A DNA stretch of 64,000 bases from Ptiloglossa arizonensis. Lineage: Eukaryota; Arthropoda; Insecta; Hymenoptera; Colletidae. Shown here in pieces: positions 36,201-49,850 of this stretch; within the stretch, counting starts at the first letter, position 1, and each line of letters starts with the position of its first letter. The notes under the pieces were generated by a model, which was not told the origin of the DNA, ran no database searches, and worked only from the letters and a program-made list of their open reading frames with translations. Location of the stretch: positions 1-64,000 of the forward strand of contig NW_027479280.1 in assembly GCF_051014685.1 (NCBI RefSeq), in the 5' to 3' direction. A program made the position numbers and the translations under genes.

Positions 36201-39000
36201 CGGCCTAGGGGAAAACTACACAGACCGTTGTAATCGGGCGAGTTTCTACTTTCAGATGCAACAGAAACTTTGCGGATTGGTCAATCCGTTCGCGAGATAT
36301 GGCAGTTTTGAGGTAAGAAACGCTTGAAAAAGTCAAAATTTACGCAGTTCTGATGCTCGAAACGAATGACTAGAACGGCCTAGGGGAAAACTACTCAGAC
36401 CGTTGTAATCGGGCGAGTTTCTACTTTCAGATGCAACAGAAATTTTGCGGATTGGTCAATCCGTTCGGGAGATATGGCAGTTTTGAGGTAAGAAACGCTT
36501 GAAAAACTCAAAATTTTCGCAGTTCTGATGCTCGAAACGAATAACTAGAACGGCCTAGGGGAAAACTACTCAGACCGTTGTATTCGGGCAAGCTTCTACT
36601 TTCAGATGCATCTGAAATTTTGCGAATTGGTCAATCCGTTCGCGAGATATGGCAGTTTTGAGGTAAGAAACGCTTGAAAAACTCAAAATTTTCGCAGTTC
36701 TGATGCTCGAAACGAATAACTAGAACGGCCTAGGGGAAAACTACTCAGACCGATGTAATCGGGCGAGTTTCTACTTTCAGATGCAACAGAAATTTTGCGG
36801 ATTGCTCAATCCGTTCGCGAGATATGGCAGTTTTGAGGTAAGAAACGCTTGAAAAACTCAAAATTTTCGCAGTTCTGATGCTCGAAACGAATAACTAGAA
36901 CGGCCTAGGGGAAAACTACTCATACCGTTGTAATCGGGCCAGTTTCTACTTTCAGATGCAACAGAAATTTTGCGGATTGTTCAATCCGTTCGCGAGATAT
37001 GGCAGTTTTGAGGTAAGAAACGCTTGAAAAACTCAAAATTTTCGCAGTTCTGATGCTCGAAACGAATAACTAGAACGGCCTAGGGGAAAACTACTCATAC
37101 CGTTGTAATCGGGCCAGTTTCTACTTTCAGATGCAACAGAAATTTTGCGGATTGCTCAATCCGTTCGCGAGATATGGCAGTTTTGAGGTAAGAAACGCTT
37201 GAAAAAGTCAAAATTTACGCAGTTCTGATGCTCGAAACGAATGACTAGAACGGCCTAGGGGAAAACTACTCAGACCGTTGTAATCGGGCGAGTTTCTACT
37301 TTCAGATGCAACAGAAATTTTGCGGATTGGTCAATCCGTTCGGGAGATATGGCAGTTTTGAGGTAAGAAACGCTTGAAAAACTCAAAATTTACGCAGTTC
37401 TGATGCTCGAAACGAATAACTAGAACGGCCTAGGGGAAAACTGCTCATACCGTTGTAATCGGGCCAGTTTCTACTTTCAGATGCAACAGAAATTTTGCGG
37501 ATTGGTCAATCCGTTCGCGAGATATGGCAGTTTTGAGGTAAGAAACGCTTGAAAAACTAAAAATTTACGCAGTTCTGATGCTCGAAACGAATGACTAGAA
37601 CGGCCTAGGGGAAAACTACTCAGACCGTTGTAATCGGGCGAGTTTCTACTTTCAGATGCAACAGAAATTTTGCGGATTGGTCAATCCGTTCGCGAGATAT
37701 GGCAGTTTTGAGGTAAGAAACGCTTGAAAAACTCAAAATTTTCGCAGTTCTGATGCTCGAAACGAATAACTAGAACGGCCTAGGGGAAAACTACTCAGAC
37801 CGTTGTAATCGGGCGAGTTTCTACTTTCAGATGCAACAGAAATTTTGCGGATTGCTCAATCCGTTCGCGAGATATGGCAGTTTTGAGGTAAGAAACGCTT
37901 GAAAAACTCAAAATTTTCGCAGTTCTGATGCTCGAAACGAATAACTAGAACGGCCTAGGGGAAAACTACTCATACCGTTGTAATCGGGCCAGTTTCTACT
38001 TTCAGATGCAACAGAAATTTTGCGGATTGCTCAATCCGTTCGCGAGATATGGCAGTTTTGAGGTAAGAAACGATTGAAAAACTCAAAATTTTCGCAGTTC
38101 TGATGCTCGAAACGAATAACTAGAACGGCCTAGGGGAAAACTACTCAGACCGTTGTATTCGGGCAAGCTTCTACTTTCAGATGCAACTGAAATTTTGCGG
38201 ATTGGTCAATCCGTTCGCGAGATATGGCAGTTTTGAGGTAAGAAACGCTTGAAAAACTCAAAATTTTCGCAGTTCTGATGCTCGAAACGAATAACTAGAA
38301 CGGCCTAGGGGAAAACTACTCATACCGTTGTAATCGGGCCAGTTTCTACTTTCAGATGAAACAGAAATTTTGCGGATTGGTCAATCCGTTCGCGAGATAT
38401 GGCAGTTTTGAGGTAAGAAACGCTTTAAAAACTCAAAATTTTCGCAGTTCTGATGCTCGAAACGAATAACTAGAACGGCCTAGGGGAAAACTACTCATAC
38501 CGTTGTAATCGGGCCAGTTTCTACTTTCAGATGCAACAGAAATTTTGCGGATTGGTCAATCCGTTCGCGAGATATGGCAGTTTTGAGGTAAGAAACGCTT
38601 GAAAAACTCAAAATTTTCGCAGTTCTGATGCTCGAAACGAATAACTAGAACGGCCTAGGGGAAAACTACTCATACCGTTGTAATCGGGCCAGTTTCAACT
38701 TTCAGATGCAACAGAAATTTTGCGGATTGGTCAATCCGTTCGCGAGATATGGCAGTTTTGAAGTAAGAAACGCTTGAAAAACTGAAAATTTTCGCAGTTC
38801 TGATGCTCGAAACGAATAACTAGAACGGCCTAGGGGAAAACTACTCATACCGTTGTAATCGGGCCAGTTTCTACTTTCAGATGCAGCAGAAATTTTGCGG
38901 ATTGGTCAATCCGATCGCGAGATATGGCAGTTTTGAGGTAAGAAACGCTTGAAAAACTCAAAATTTTCGCAGTTCTGATGCTCGAAACGAATAACTAGAA

Positions 39001-40225
39001 CGGCCTAGGGGAAAACTACTCGGACCGTTGTAATCGGGCGAGTTTCTACTTTCAGATGCAACTGAAACTTTGCGGATTGGTCAATCCGTTCGCGAGATAT
39101 GGCAGTTTTTAGGTAAGAAACGCTTGAAAAACTCAAAATTTACGCAGTTCTGATGCTCGAAACGAATGACTAGAACGGCCTAGGGGAAAACTACTCAGAC
39201 CGTTGTAATCGGGCGAGTTTCTACTTTCAGATGCAACAGAAATTTTGCGGATTGGTCAATCCGTTCGCGAGATGTGGCAGTTTTGAGGTAAGAAACGCTT
39301 GAAAAACTAAAAATTTACGCAGTTCTGATGCTCGAAACGAATGACCAGAACGGCCTAGGGGAAAACTACTCAGACCGTTGTAATCGGGCGAGTTTCTACT
39401 TTCAGATGCAACAGAAATTTTGCGGATTGGTCAATCCGTTCGCGAGATATGGCAGTTTTGAGGTAAGAAACGCTTGAAAAACTCAAAATTTTCGCAGTTC
39501 TGATGCTCGAAACGAATAACTAGAACGGCCTAGGGGAAAACTACTCGGACCGTTGTAATCGGGCGAGTTTCTACTTTCAGATGCAACTGAAACTTTGCGG
39601 ATTGGTCAATCCGTTCGCGAGATATGGCAGTTTTTAGGTAAGAAACGCTTGAAAAACTCAAAATTTACGCAGTTCTGATGCTCGAAACGAATGACTAGAA
39701 CGGCCTAGGGGAAAACTACTCAGACCGTTGTAATCGGGCGAGTTTCTACTTTCAGATGCAACAGAAATTTTGCGGATTGGTCAATCCGTTCGCGAGATAT
39801 GGCAGTTTTGAGGTAAGAAACGCTTGAAAAACTAAAAATTTACGCAGTTCTGATGCTCGAAACGAATGACCAGAACGGCCTAGGGGAAAACTACTCAGAC
39901 CGTTGTAATCGGGCGAGTTTCTACTTTCAGATGCAACAGAAATTTTGCGGATTGGTCAATCCGTTCGCGAGATATGGCAGTTTTGAGGTAAGAAACGCTT
40001 GAAAAACTCAAAATTTTCGCAGTTCTGATGCTCGAAACGAATAACTAGAACGGCCTAGGGGAAAACTACTCAGGCCGTTGTATTCGGGCAAGCTTCTACT
40101 TTCAGATGCAACTGAAATTTTGCGAATTGGTCAATCCGTTCGCGAGATATGGCAGTTTTGAGGTAAGAAACGCTTGAAAAACTCAAAATTTTCGCAGTTC
40201 TGATGCTCGAAACGAATAACTAGAA
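39001..40225 (+). repeat. Seven-monomer block repeated near 44440-45650
   Basis: The order B, C, D, B, C, D, E is matched 31 monomers (5425 bp) to the right. The private change CGAGATGTGGCAG occurs at 39271 and 44696 at that exact spacing and nowhere else I noticed. The left end of the right-hand copy is the E/B hybrid monomer at 44426. Confidence 0.85.
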
Positions 40226-41275
40226 CGGCCTAGGGGAAAACTACTCAGACCGTTGTAATCGGGCGAGTTTCTACTTTCAGATGCAACAGAAATTTTGCGG
40301 ATTGCTCAATCCGTTCGCGAGATATGGCAGTTTTGAGGTAAGAAACGCTTGAAAAACTCAAAATTTTCGCAGTTCTGATGCTCGAAACGAATAACTAGAA
40401 CGGCCTAGGGGAAAACTACTCAGACCGTTGTAATCGGGCGAGTTTCTACTTTCAGATGCAACAGAAATTTTGCGGATTGCTCAATCCGTTCGCGAGATAT
40501 GGCAGTTTTGATGTAAGAAACGCTTGAAAAACTCAAAACTTTCGCAGTTCTGATGCTCGAAACGAATAACTAGAACGGCCTAGGGGAAAACTACTCAGAC
40601 CGTTGTAATCGGGCGAGTTTCTACTTTCAGATGCAACAGAAATTTTGCGGATTGCTCAATCCGTTCGCGAGATATGGCAGTTTTGAGGTAAGAAACGCTT
40701 GAAAAACTCAAAATTTTCGCAGTTCTGATGCTCGAAACGAATAACTAGAACGGCCTAGGGGAAAACTACTCAGACCGTTGTAATCGGGCGAGTTTCTACT
40801 TTCAGATGCAACAGAAATTTTGCGGATTGCTCAATCCGTTCGCGAGATATGGCAGTTTTGAGGTAAGAAACGCTTGAAAAACTCAAAATTTACGCAGTTC
40901 TGATGCTCGAAACGAATGACTAGAACGGCCTAGGGGAAAACTACTCAGACCGTTGTATTCGGGCAAGCTTCTACTTTCAGATGCATCTGAAATTTTGCGA
41001 ATTGGTCAATCCGTTCGCGAGATATGGCAGTTTTGAGGTAAGAAACGCTTGAAAAACTCAAAATTTTCGCAGTTCTGATGCTCGAAACGAATAACCAGAA
41101 CGGCCTAGGGGAAAACTACTCGGACCGTTGTAATCGGGCGAGTTTCTACTTTCAGATGCAACTGAAACTTTGCGGATTGGTCAATCCGTTCGCGAGATAT
41201 GGCAGTTTTTAGGTAAGAAACGCTTGAAAAACTCAAAATTTACGCAGTTCTGATGCTCGAAACGAATGACTAGAA

Positions 41276-44200
41276 CGGCCTAGGGGAAAACTACTCAGAC
41301 CGTTGTAATCGGGCGAGTTTCTACTTTCAGATGCAACAGAAATTTTGCGGATTGGTCAATCCGTTCGCGAGATATGGCAGTTTTGAGGTAAGAAACGCTT
41401 GAAAAACTCAAAATTTTCGCAGTTCTGATGCTCGAAACGAATAACTAGAACGGCCTAGGGGAAAACTACTCAGACCGTTGTATTCGGGCAAGCTTCTACT
41501 TTCAGATGCAACTGAAATTTTGCGAATTGGTCAATCCGTTCGCGAGATATGGCAGTTTTGAGGTAAGAAACGCTTGAAAAACTCAAAATTTTCGCAGTTC
41601 TGATGCTCGAAACGAATAACTAGAACGGCCTAGGGGAAAACTACTCAGACCGATGTAATCGGGCGAGTTTCTACTTTCAGATGCAACAGAAATTTTGCGG
41701 ATTGCTCAATCCGTTCGCGAGATATGGCAGTTTTGAGGTAAGAAACGCTTGAAAAACTCAAAATTTTCGCAGTTCTGATGCTCGAAACGAATAACTAGAA
41801 CGGCCTAGGGGAAAACTACTCAGACCGTTGTATTCGGGCAAGCTTCTACTTTCAGATGCAACTGAAATTTTGCGAATTGGTCAATCCGTTCGCGAGATAT
41901 GGCAGTTTTGAGGTAAGAAACGCTTGAAAAACACAAAATTTTCGCAGTTCTGATGCTCGAAACGAATAACTAGAACGGCCTAGGGGAAAACTACTCAGAC
42001 CGTTGTAATCGGGCGAGTTTCTACTTTCAGATGCAACAGAAATTTTGCGGATTGCTCAATCCGTTCGCGAGATATGGCAGTTTTGAGGTAAGAAACGCTT
42101 GAAAAACTCAAAATTTTCGCAGTTCTGATGCTCGAAACGAATAACTAGAACGGCCTAGGGGAAAACTACTCATACCGTTGTAATCGGGCCAGTTTCTACT
42201 TTCAGATGCAACTGAAATTTTGCGGATTGGTCAATCCGATCGCGAGATATGGCAGTTTTGAGGTAGGAAACGCTTGAAAAACTCAAAATTTTCGCAGTTC
42301 TGATGCTCGAAACGAATAACTAGAACGGCCTAGGGGAAAACTACTCATACCGTTGTAATCGGGCCAGTTTCTACTTTCAGATGCAACTGAAATTTTGCGG
42401 TTTGGTCAATCCGATCGCGAGATATGGCAGTTTTGAGGTAAGAAACGCTTGAAAAACTCAAAATTTTCGCAGTTCTGATGCTCGAAACGAATAACTAGAA
42501 CGGCCTAGGGGAAAACTACTCAGACCGTTGTAATCGGGCGAGTTTCTACTTTCAGATGCAACAGAAATTTTGCGGATTGGTCAATCCGTTCGCGAGATAT
42601 GGCAGTTTTGAGGTAAGAAACGCTTGAAAAACTCAAAATTTTCGCAGTTCTGATGCTCGAAACGAATAACTAGAACGGCCTAGGGGAAAACTACTCAGAC
42701 CGTTGTATTCGGGCAAGCTTCTACTTTCAGATGCAACTGAAATTTTGCGAATTGGTCAATCCGTTCGCGAGATATGGCAGTTTTGAGGTAAGAAACGCTT
42801 GAAAAACTCAAAATTTTCGCAGTTCTGATGCTCGAAACGAATAACTAGAACGGCCTAGGGGAAAACTACTCAGACCGTTGTAATCGGGCGAGTTTCTACT
42901 TTCAGATGCAACAGAAATTTTGCGGATTGCTCAATCCGTTCGCGATATATGGCAGTTTTTAGGTAAGAAACGCTTGAAAAACTCAAAATTTACGCAGTTC
43001 TGATGCTCGAAACGAATGACTAGAACGGCCTAGGGGAAAACTACTCAGACCGTTGTAATCGGGCGAGTTTCTACTTTCAGATGCAACAGAAATTTTGCGG
43101 ATTGGTCAATCCGTTCGCGAGATATGGCAGTTTTGAGGTAAGAAACGCTTGAAAAACTCAAAATTTTCGCAGTTCTGATGCTCGAAACGAATAACTAGAA
43201 CGGCCTAGGGGAAAACTACTCAGACCGTTGTATTCGGGCAAGCTTCTACTTTCAGATGCAACTGAAATTTTGCGAATTGGTCAATCCGTTCGCGAGATAT
43301 GGCAGTTTTGAGGTAAGAAACGCTTGAAAAACTCAAAATTTTCGCAGTTCTGATGCTCGAAACGAATAACTAGAACGGCCTAGGGGAAAACTACTCAGAC
43401 CGATGTAATCGGGCGAGTTTCTACTTTCAGATGCAACAGAAATTTTGCGGATTGCTCAATCCGTTCGCGAGATATGGCAGTTTTGAGGTAAGAAACGCTT
43501 GAAAAACTCAAAATTTTCGCAGTTCTGATGCTCGAAACGAATAACTAGAACGGCCTAGGGGAAAACTACTCAGACCGTTGTATTCGGGCAAGCTTCTACT
43601 TTCAGATGCAACTGAAATTTTGCGAATTGGTCAATCCGTTCGCGAGATATGGCAGTTTTGAGGTAAGAAACGCTTGAAAAACACAAAATTTTCGCAGTTC
43701 TGATGCTCGAAACGAATAACTAGAACGGCCTAGGGGAAAACTACTCAGACCGTTGTAATCGGGCGAGTTTCTACTTTCAGATGCAACAGAAATTTTGCGG
43801 ATTGCTCAATCCGTTCGCGAGATATGGCAGTTTTGAGGTAAGAAACGCTTGAAAAACTCAAAATTTTCGCAGTTCTGATGCTCGAAACGAATAACTAGAA
43901 CGGCCTAGGGGAAAACTACTCATACCGTTGTAATCGGGCCAGTTTCTACTTTCAGATGCAACTGAAATTTTGCGGATTGGTCAATCCGATCGCGAGATAT
44001 GGCAGTTTTGAGGTAGGAAACGCTTGAAAAACTCAAAATTTTCGCAGTTCTGATGCTCGAAACGAATAACTAGAACGGCCTAGGGGAAAACTACTCATAC
44101 CGTTGTAATCGGGCCAGTTTCTACTTTCAGATGCAACTGAAATTTTGCGGTTTGGTCAATCCGATCGCGAGATATGGCAGTTTTGAGGTAAGAAACGCTT

Positions 44201-44565
44201 GAAAAACTCAAAATTTTCGCAGTTCTGATGCTCGAAACGAATAACTAGAACGGCCTAGGGGAAAACTACTCAGACCGTTGTAATCGGGCGAGTTTCTACT
44301 TTCAGATGCAACAGAAATTTTGCGGATTGGTCAATCCGTTCGCGAGATATGGCAGTTTTGAGGTAAGAAACGCTTGAAAAACTCAAAATTTTCGCAGTTC
44401 TGATGCTCGAAACGAATAACTAGAACGGCCTAGGGGAAAACTACTCAGACCGTTGTATTCGGGCAAGCTTCTACTTTCAGATGCAACTGAAATTTTGCGA
44501 ATTGGTCAATCCGTTCGCGAGATATGGCAGTTTTGAGGTAAGAAACGCTTGAAAAACTCAAAATT
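41276..44565 (+). repeat. Ten-monomer HOR (1750 bp), nearly two copies
   Basis: Marks recur exactly 1750 bp apart: CCGATGTAATC (41651 and 43401), AAAACACAAAA (near 41930 and 43680), GTAGGAAACG (near 42265 and 44015) and GCGGTTTGG (42401 and 44151). The unit reads D-E-F(gatg)-E-F-a'-a''-D-E plus a hybrid. The tenth monomer of copy 1, at 42851, starts as F with CGATATATGG and ends with TTTTTAGG, TTTACGC and AATGACTAG like B or L. The second copy ends in the hybrid at 44426. Confidence 0.87.
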
Positions 44566-44600
44566 TACGCAGTTCTGATGCTCGAAACGAATGACTAGAA
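44426..44600 (+). repeat. Hybrid E/B monomer joining two repeated blocks
   Basis: The left part is E (TATTCGGGCAAGCTT, GCGAATTGG, TTTTGAGG with G at 44535); the right part is B-like (TTTACGC with A at 44567, AATGACTAG). The switch lies in 44536-44566. To its left the array follows the 41.3-42.8 kb block; to its right it follows the 39.0-40.2 kb block. This is what a single out-of-register exchange would leave. Confidence 0.83.
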
Positions 44601-47600
44601 CGGCCTAGGGGAAAACTACTCAGACCGTTGTAATCGGGCGAGTTTCTACTTTCAGATGCAACAGAAATTTTGCGGATTGGTCAATCCGTTCGCGAGATGT
44701 GGCAGTTTTGAGGTAAGAAACGCTTGAAAAACTAAAAATTTACGCAGTTCTGATGCTCGAAACGAATGACCAGAACGGCCTAGGGGAAAACTACTCAGAC
44801 CGTTGTAATCGGGCGAGTTTCTACTTTCAGATGCAACAGAAATTTTGCGGATTGGTCAATCCGTTCGCGAGATATGGCAGTTTTGAGGTAAGAAACGCTT
44901 GAAAAACTCAAAATTTTCGCAGTTCTGATGCTCGAAACGAATAACTAGAACGGCCTAGGGGAAAACTACTCGGACCGTTGTAATCGGGCGAGTTTCTACT
45001 TTCAGATGCAACTGAAACTTTGCGGATTGGTCAATCCGTTCGCGAGATATGGCAGTTTTTAGGTAAGAAACGCTTGAAAAACTCAAAATTTACGCAGTTC
45101 TGATGCTCGAAACGAATGACTAGAACGGCCTAGGGGAAAACTACTCAGACCGTTGTAATCGGGCGAGTTTCTACTTTCAGATGCAACAGAAATTTTGCGG
45201 ATTGGTCAATCCGTTCGCGAGATATGGCAGTTTTGAGATAAGAAACGCTTGAAAAACTAAAAATTTACGCAGTTCTGATGCTCGAAACGAATGACCAGAA
45301 CGGCCTAGGGGAAAACTACTCAGACCGTTGTAATCGGGCGAGTTTCTACTTTCAGATGCAACAGAAATTTTGCGGATTGGTCAATCCGTTCGCGAGATAT
45401 GGCAGTTTTGAGGTAAGAAACGCTTGAAAAACTCAAAATTTTCGCAGTTCTGATGCTCGAAACGAATAACTAGAACGGCCTAGGGGAAAACTACTCAGAC
45501 CGTTGTATTCGGGCAAGCTTCTACTTTCAGATGCAACTGAAATTTTGCGAATTGGTCAATCCGTTCGCGAGATATGGCAGTTTTGAGGTAAGAAACGCTT
45601 GAAAAACTCAAAATTTTCGCAGTTCTGATGCTCGAAACGAATAACTAGAACGGCCTAGGGGAAAACTACTCAGACCGTTGTAATCGGGCGAGTTTCTACT
45701 TTCAGATGCAACAGAAATTTTGCGGATTGCTCAATCCGTTCGCGAGATATGGCAGTTTTGAGGTAAGAAACGCTTGAAAAACTCAAAATTTTCGCAGTTC
45801 TGATGCTCGAAACGAATAACTAGAACGGCCTAGGGGAAAACTACTCAGACCGTTGTATTCGGGCAAGCTTCTACTTTCAGATGCAACTGAAATTTTGCGA
45901 ATTGGTCAATCCGTTCGCGAGATATGGCAGTTTTGAGGTAAGAAACGCTTGAAAAACTCAAAATTTTCGCAGTTCTGATGCTCGAAACGAATAACTAGAA
46001 CGGCCTAGGGGAAAACTACTCAGACCGTTGTAATCGGGCGAGTTTCTACTTTCAGATGCAACAGAAATTTTGCGGATTGCTCAATCCGTTCGCGAGATAT
46101 GGCAGTTTTGAGGTAAGAAACGCTTGAAAAACTCAAAATTTTCGCAGTTCTGATGCTCGAAACGAATAACTAGAACGGCCTAGGGGAAAACTACTCAGAC
46201 CGTTGTAATCGGGCGAGTTTCTACTTTCAGATGCAACAGAAATTTTGCGGATTGCTCAATCCGTTCGCGAGATATGGCAGTTTTGATGTAAGAAACGCTT
46301 GAAAAACTCAAAATTTTCGCAGTTCTGATGCTCGAAACGAATAACTAGAACGGCCTAGGGGAAAACTACTCAGACCGTTGTAATCGGGCGAGTTTCTACT
46401 TTCAGATGCAACAGAAATTTTGCGGATTGCTCAATCCGTTCGCGAGATATGGCAGTTTTGAGGTAAGAAACGCTTGAAAAACACAAAATTTTCGCAGTTC
46501 TGATGCTCGAAACGAATAACTAGAACGGCCTAGGGGAAAACTACTCAGACCGTTGTAATCGGGCGAGTTTCTACTTTCAGATGCAACAGAAATTTTGCGG
46601 ATTGCTCAATCCGTTCGCGAGATATGGCAGTTTTGAGGTAAGAAACGCTTGAAAAACTCAAAATTTACGCAGTTCTGATGCTCGAAACGAATGACTAGAA
46701 CGGCCTAGGGGAAAACTACTCAGACCGTTGTATTCGGGCAAGCTTCTACTTTCAGATGCATCTGAAATTTTGCGAATTGGTCAATCCGTTCGCGAGATAT
46801 GGCAGTTTTGAGGTAAGAAACGCTTGAAAAACTCAAAATTTTCGCAGTTCTGATGCTCGAAACGAATAACCAGAACGGCCTAGGGGAAAACTACTCGGAC
46901 CGTTGTAATCGGGCGAGTTTCTACTTTCAGATGCAACTGAAACTTTGCGGATTGGTCAATCCGTTCGCGAGATATGGCAGTTTTTAGGTAAGAAACGCTT
47001 GAAAAACTCAAAATTTACGCAGTTCTGATGCTCGAAACGAATGACTAGAACGGCCTAGGGGAAAACTACTCAGACCGTTGTAATCGGGCGAGTTTCTACT
47101 TTCAGATGCAACAGAAATTTTGCGGATTGGTCAATCCGTTCGCGAGATATGGCAGTTTTGAGGTAAGAAACGCTTGAAAAACTAAAAATTTACGCAGTTC
47201 TGATGCTCGAAACGAATGACCAGAACGGCCTATGGGAAAACTACTCAGACCGTTGTAATCGGGCGAGTTTCTACTTTCAGATGCAACAGAAATTTTGCGG
47301 ATTGGTCAATCCGTTCGCGAGATATGGCAGTTTTGAGGTAAGAAACGCTTGAAAAACTCAAAATTTTCGCAGTTCTGATGCTCGAAACGAATAACTAGAA
47401 CGGCCTAGGGGAAAACTACTCATACCGTTGTAATCGGGCCAGTTTCTACTTTCAGATGCAGCTGAAATTTTGCGGATTGGTCAATCCGATCGCGAGATAT
47501 GGCAGTTTTGAGGTAAGAAACGCTTGAAAAACTCAAAATTTTCGCAGTTCTGATGCTCGAAACGAATAACTAGAACGGCCTAGGGGAAAACTACTCAGAC

Positions 47601-48100
47601 CGTTGTAATCGGGCGAGTTTCTACTTTCAGATGCAACAGAAATTTTGCGGATTGCTCAATCCGTTCGCGAGATATGGCAGTTTTGAGGTAAGAAACGCTT
47701 GAAAAACTCAAAATTTTCGCAGTTCTGATGCTCGAAACGAATAACTAGAACGGCCTAGGGGAAAACTACTCATACCGTTGTAATCGGGCCAGTTTCTACT
47801 TTCAGATGCAACTGAAATTTTGCGGATTGGTCAATCCGATCGCGAGATATGGCAGTTTTGAGGTAGGAAACGCTTGAAAAACTCAAAATTTACGCAGTTC
47901 TGATGCTCGAAACGAATGACTAGAACGGCATAGGGGAAAACTACTCAGACCGTTGTAATCGGGCGAGTTTCTACTTTCAGATGCAACAGAAATTTTGCGG
48001 ATTGGTCAATCCGTTCGCGAGATATGGCAGTTTTGAGGTAAGAAACGCTTGAAAAACTCAAAATTTTCGCAGTTCTGATGCTCGAAACGAATAACTAGAA

Positions 48101-49850
48101 CGGCCTAGGGGAAAACTACTCAGACCGTTGTATTCGGGCAAGCTTCTACTTTCAGATGCAACTGAAATTTTGCGAATTGGTCAATCCGTTCGCGAGATAT
48201 GGCAGTTTTGAGGTAATAAACGCTTGAAAAACACAAAATTTTCGCAGTTCTGATGCTCGAAACGAATAACTAGAACGGCCTAGGGGAAAACTACTCAGAC
48301 CGTTGTAATCGGGCGAGTTTCTACTTTCAGATGCAACAGAAATTTTGCGGATTGCTCAATCCGTTCGCGAGATATGGCAGTTTTGAGGTAAGAAACGCTT
48401 GAAAAACTCAAAATTTTCGCAGTTCTGATGCTCGAAACGAATAACTAGAACGGCCTAGGGGAAAACTACTCATACCGTTGTAATCGGGCCAGTTTCTACT
48501 TTCAGATGCAACTGAAATTTTGCGGATTGGTCAATCCGATCGCGAGATATGGCAGTTTTGAGGTAGGAAACGCTTGAAAAACTCAAAATTTTCGCAGTTC
48601 TGATGCTCGAAACGAATAACTAGAACGGCCTAGGGGAAAACTACTCATACCGTTGTAATCGGGCCAGTTTCTACTTTCAGATGCAACTGAAATTTTGCGG
48701 TTTGGTCAATCCGATCGCGAGATATGGCAGTTTTGAGGTAAGAAACGCTTGAAAAACTCAAAATTTTCGCAGTTCTGATGCTCGAAACGAATAACTAGAA
48801 CGGCCTAGGGGAAAACTACTCAGACCGTTGTAATCGGGCGAGTTTCTACTTTCAGATGCAACAGAAATTTTGCGGATTGGTCAATCCGTTCGCGAGATAT
48901 GGCAGTTTTGAGGTAAGAAACGCTTGAAAAACTCAAAATTTTCGCAGTTCTGATGCTCGAAACGAATAACTAGAACGGCCTAGGGGAAAACTACTCAGAC
49001 CGTTGTATTCGGGCAAGCTTCTACTTTCAGATGCAACTGAAATTTTGCGAATTGGTCAATCCGTTCGCGAGATATGGCAGTTTTGAGGTAATAAACGCTT
49101 GAAAAACACAAAATTTTCGCAGTTCTGATGCTCGAAACGAATAACTAGAACGGCCTAGGGGAAAACTACTCAGACCGTTGTAATCGGGCGAGTTTCTACT
49201 TTCAGATGCAACAGAAATTTTGCGGATTGCTCAATCCGTTCGCGAGATATGGCAGTTTTGAGGTAAGAAACGCTTGAAAAACTCAAAATTTTCGCAGTTC
49301 TGATGCTCGAAACGAATAACTAGAACGGCCTAGGGGAAAACTACTCATACCGTTGTAATCGGGCCAGTTTCTACTTTCAGATGCAACTGAAATTTTGCGG
49401 ATTGGTCAATCCGATCGCGAGATATGGCAGTTTTGAGGTAGGAAACGCTTGAAAAACTCAAAATTTTCGCAGTTCTGATGCTCGAAACGAATAACTAGAA
49501 CGGCCTAGGGGAAAACTACTCATACCGTTGTAATCGGGCCAGTTTCTACTTTCAGATGCAACTGAAATTTTGCGGTTTGGTCAATCCGATCGCGAGATAT
49601 GGCAGTTTTGAGGTAAGAAACGCTTGAAAAACTCAAAATTTTCGCAGTTCTGATGCTCGAAACGAATAACTAGAACGGCCTAGGGGAAAACTACTCAGAC
49701 CGTTGTAATCGGGCGAGTTTCTACTTTCAGATGCAACTGAAATTTTGCGAATTGGTCAATCCGTTCGCGAGATATGGCAGTTTTGAGGTAAGAAACGCTT
49801 GAAAAACTCAAAATTTTCGCAGTTCTGATGCTCGAAACGAATAACTAGAA
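48101..49850 (+). repeat. Five-monomer HOR (2 x 875 bp): E-F-a'-a''-D
   Basis: The E monomers at 48101 and 48976 share GTAATAAACG and AAAACACAAAA, 875 bp apart, and each is followed by F, a' and a''. The closing monomer differs: a full D at 48801, but at 49676 a D/E hybrid (GGGCGAGTTT on the left, CAACTGAAA with GCGAATTGG on the right), with its switch between 49721 and 49737. Confidence 0.87.

Larger units (their letters stand above)
16251..37600 (+). repeat. Zone 2: K-monomer satellite domain
   Basis: K monomers (CTACACAGACC, AACTTTG with GGATTGG, AAAGTCAAAA) start at 16251, 17476, 19576, 21676 (hybrid), 23076, 26226, 29376, 32526, 35326 and 36201, and nowhere outside this zone. A K-like monomer at 16426 has the K body but CTACTCAG. 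Spacings are 7, 12, 12, 8, 18, 18, 18, 16 and 5 monomers. A K monomer is usually followed by a D with TTCGGGAG and then an E' with GCATCTG. This is a HOR family of variable length. No gene or other element is seen. Confidence 0.9.
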
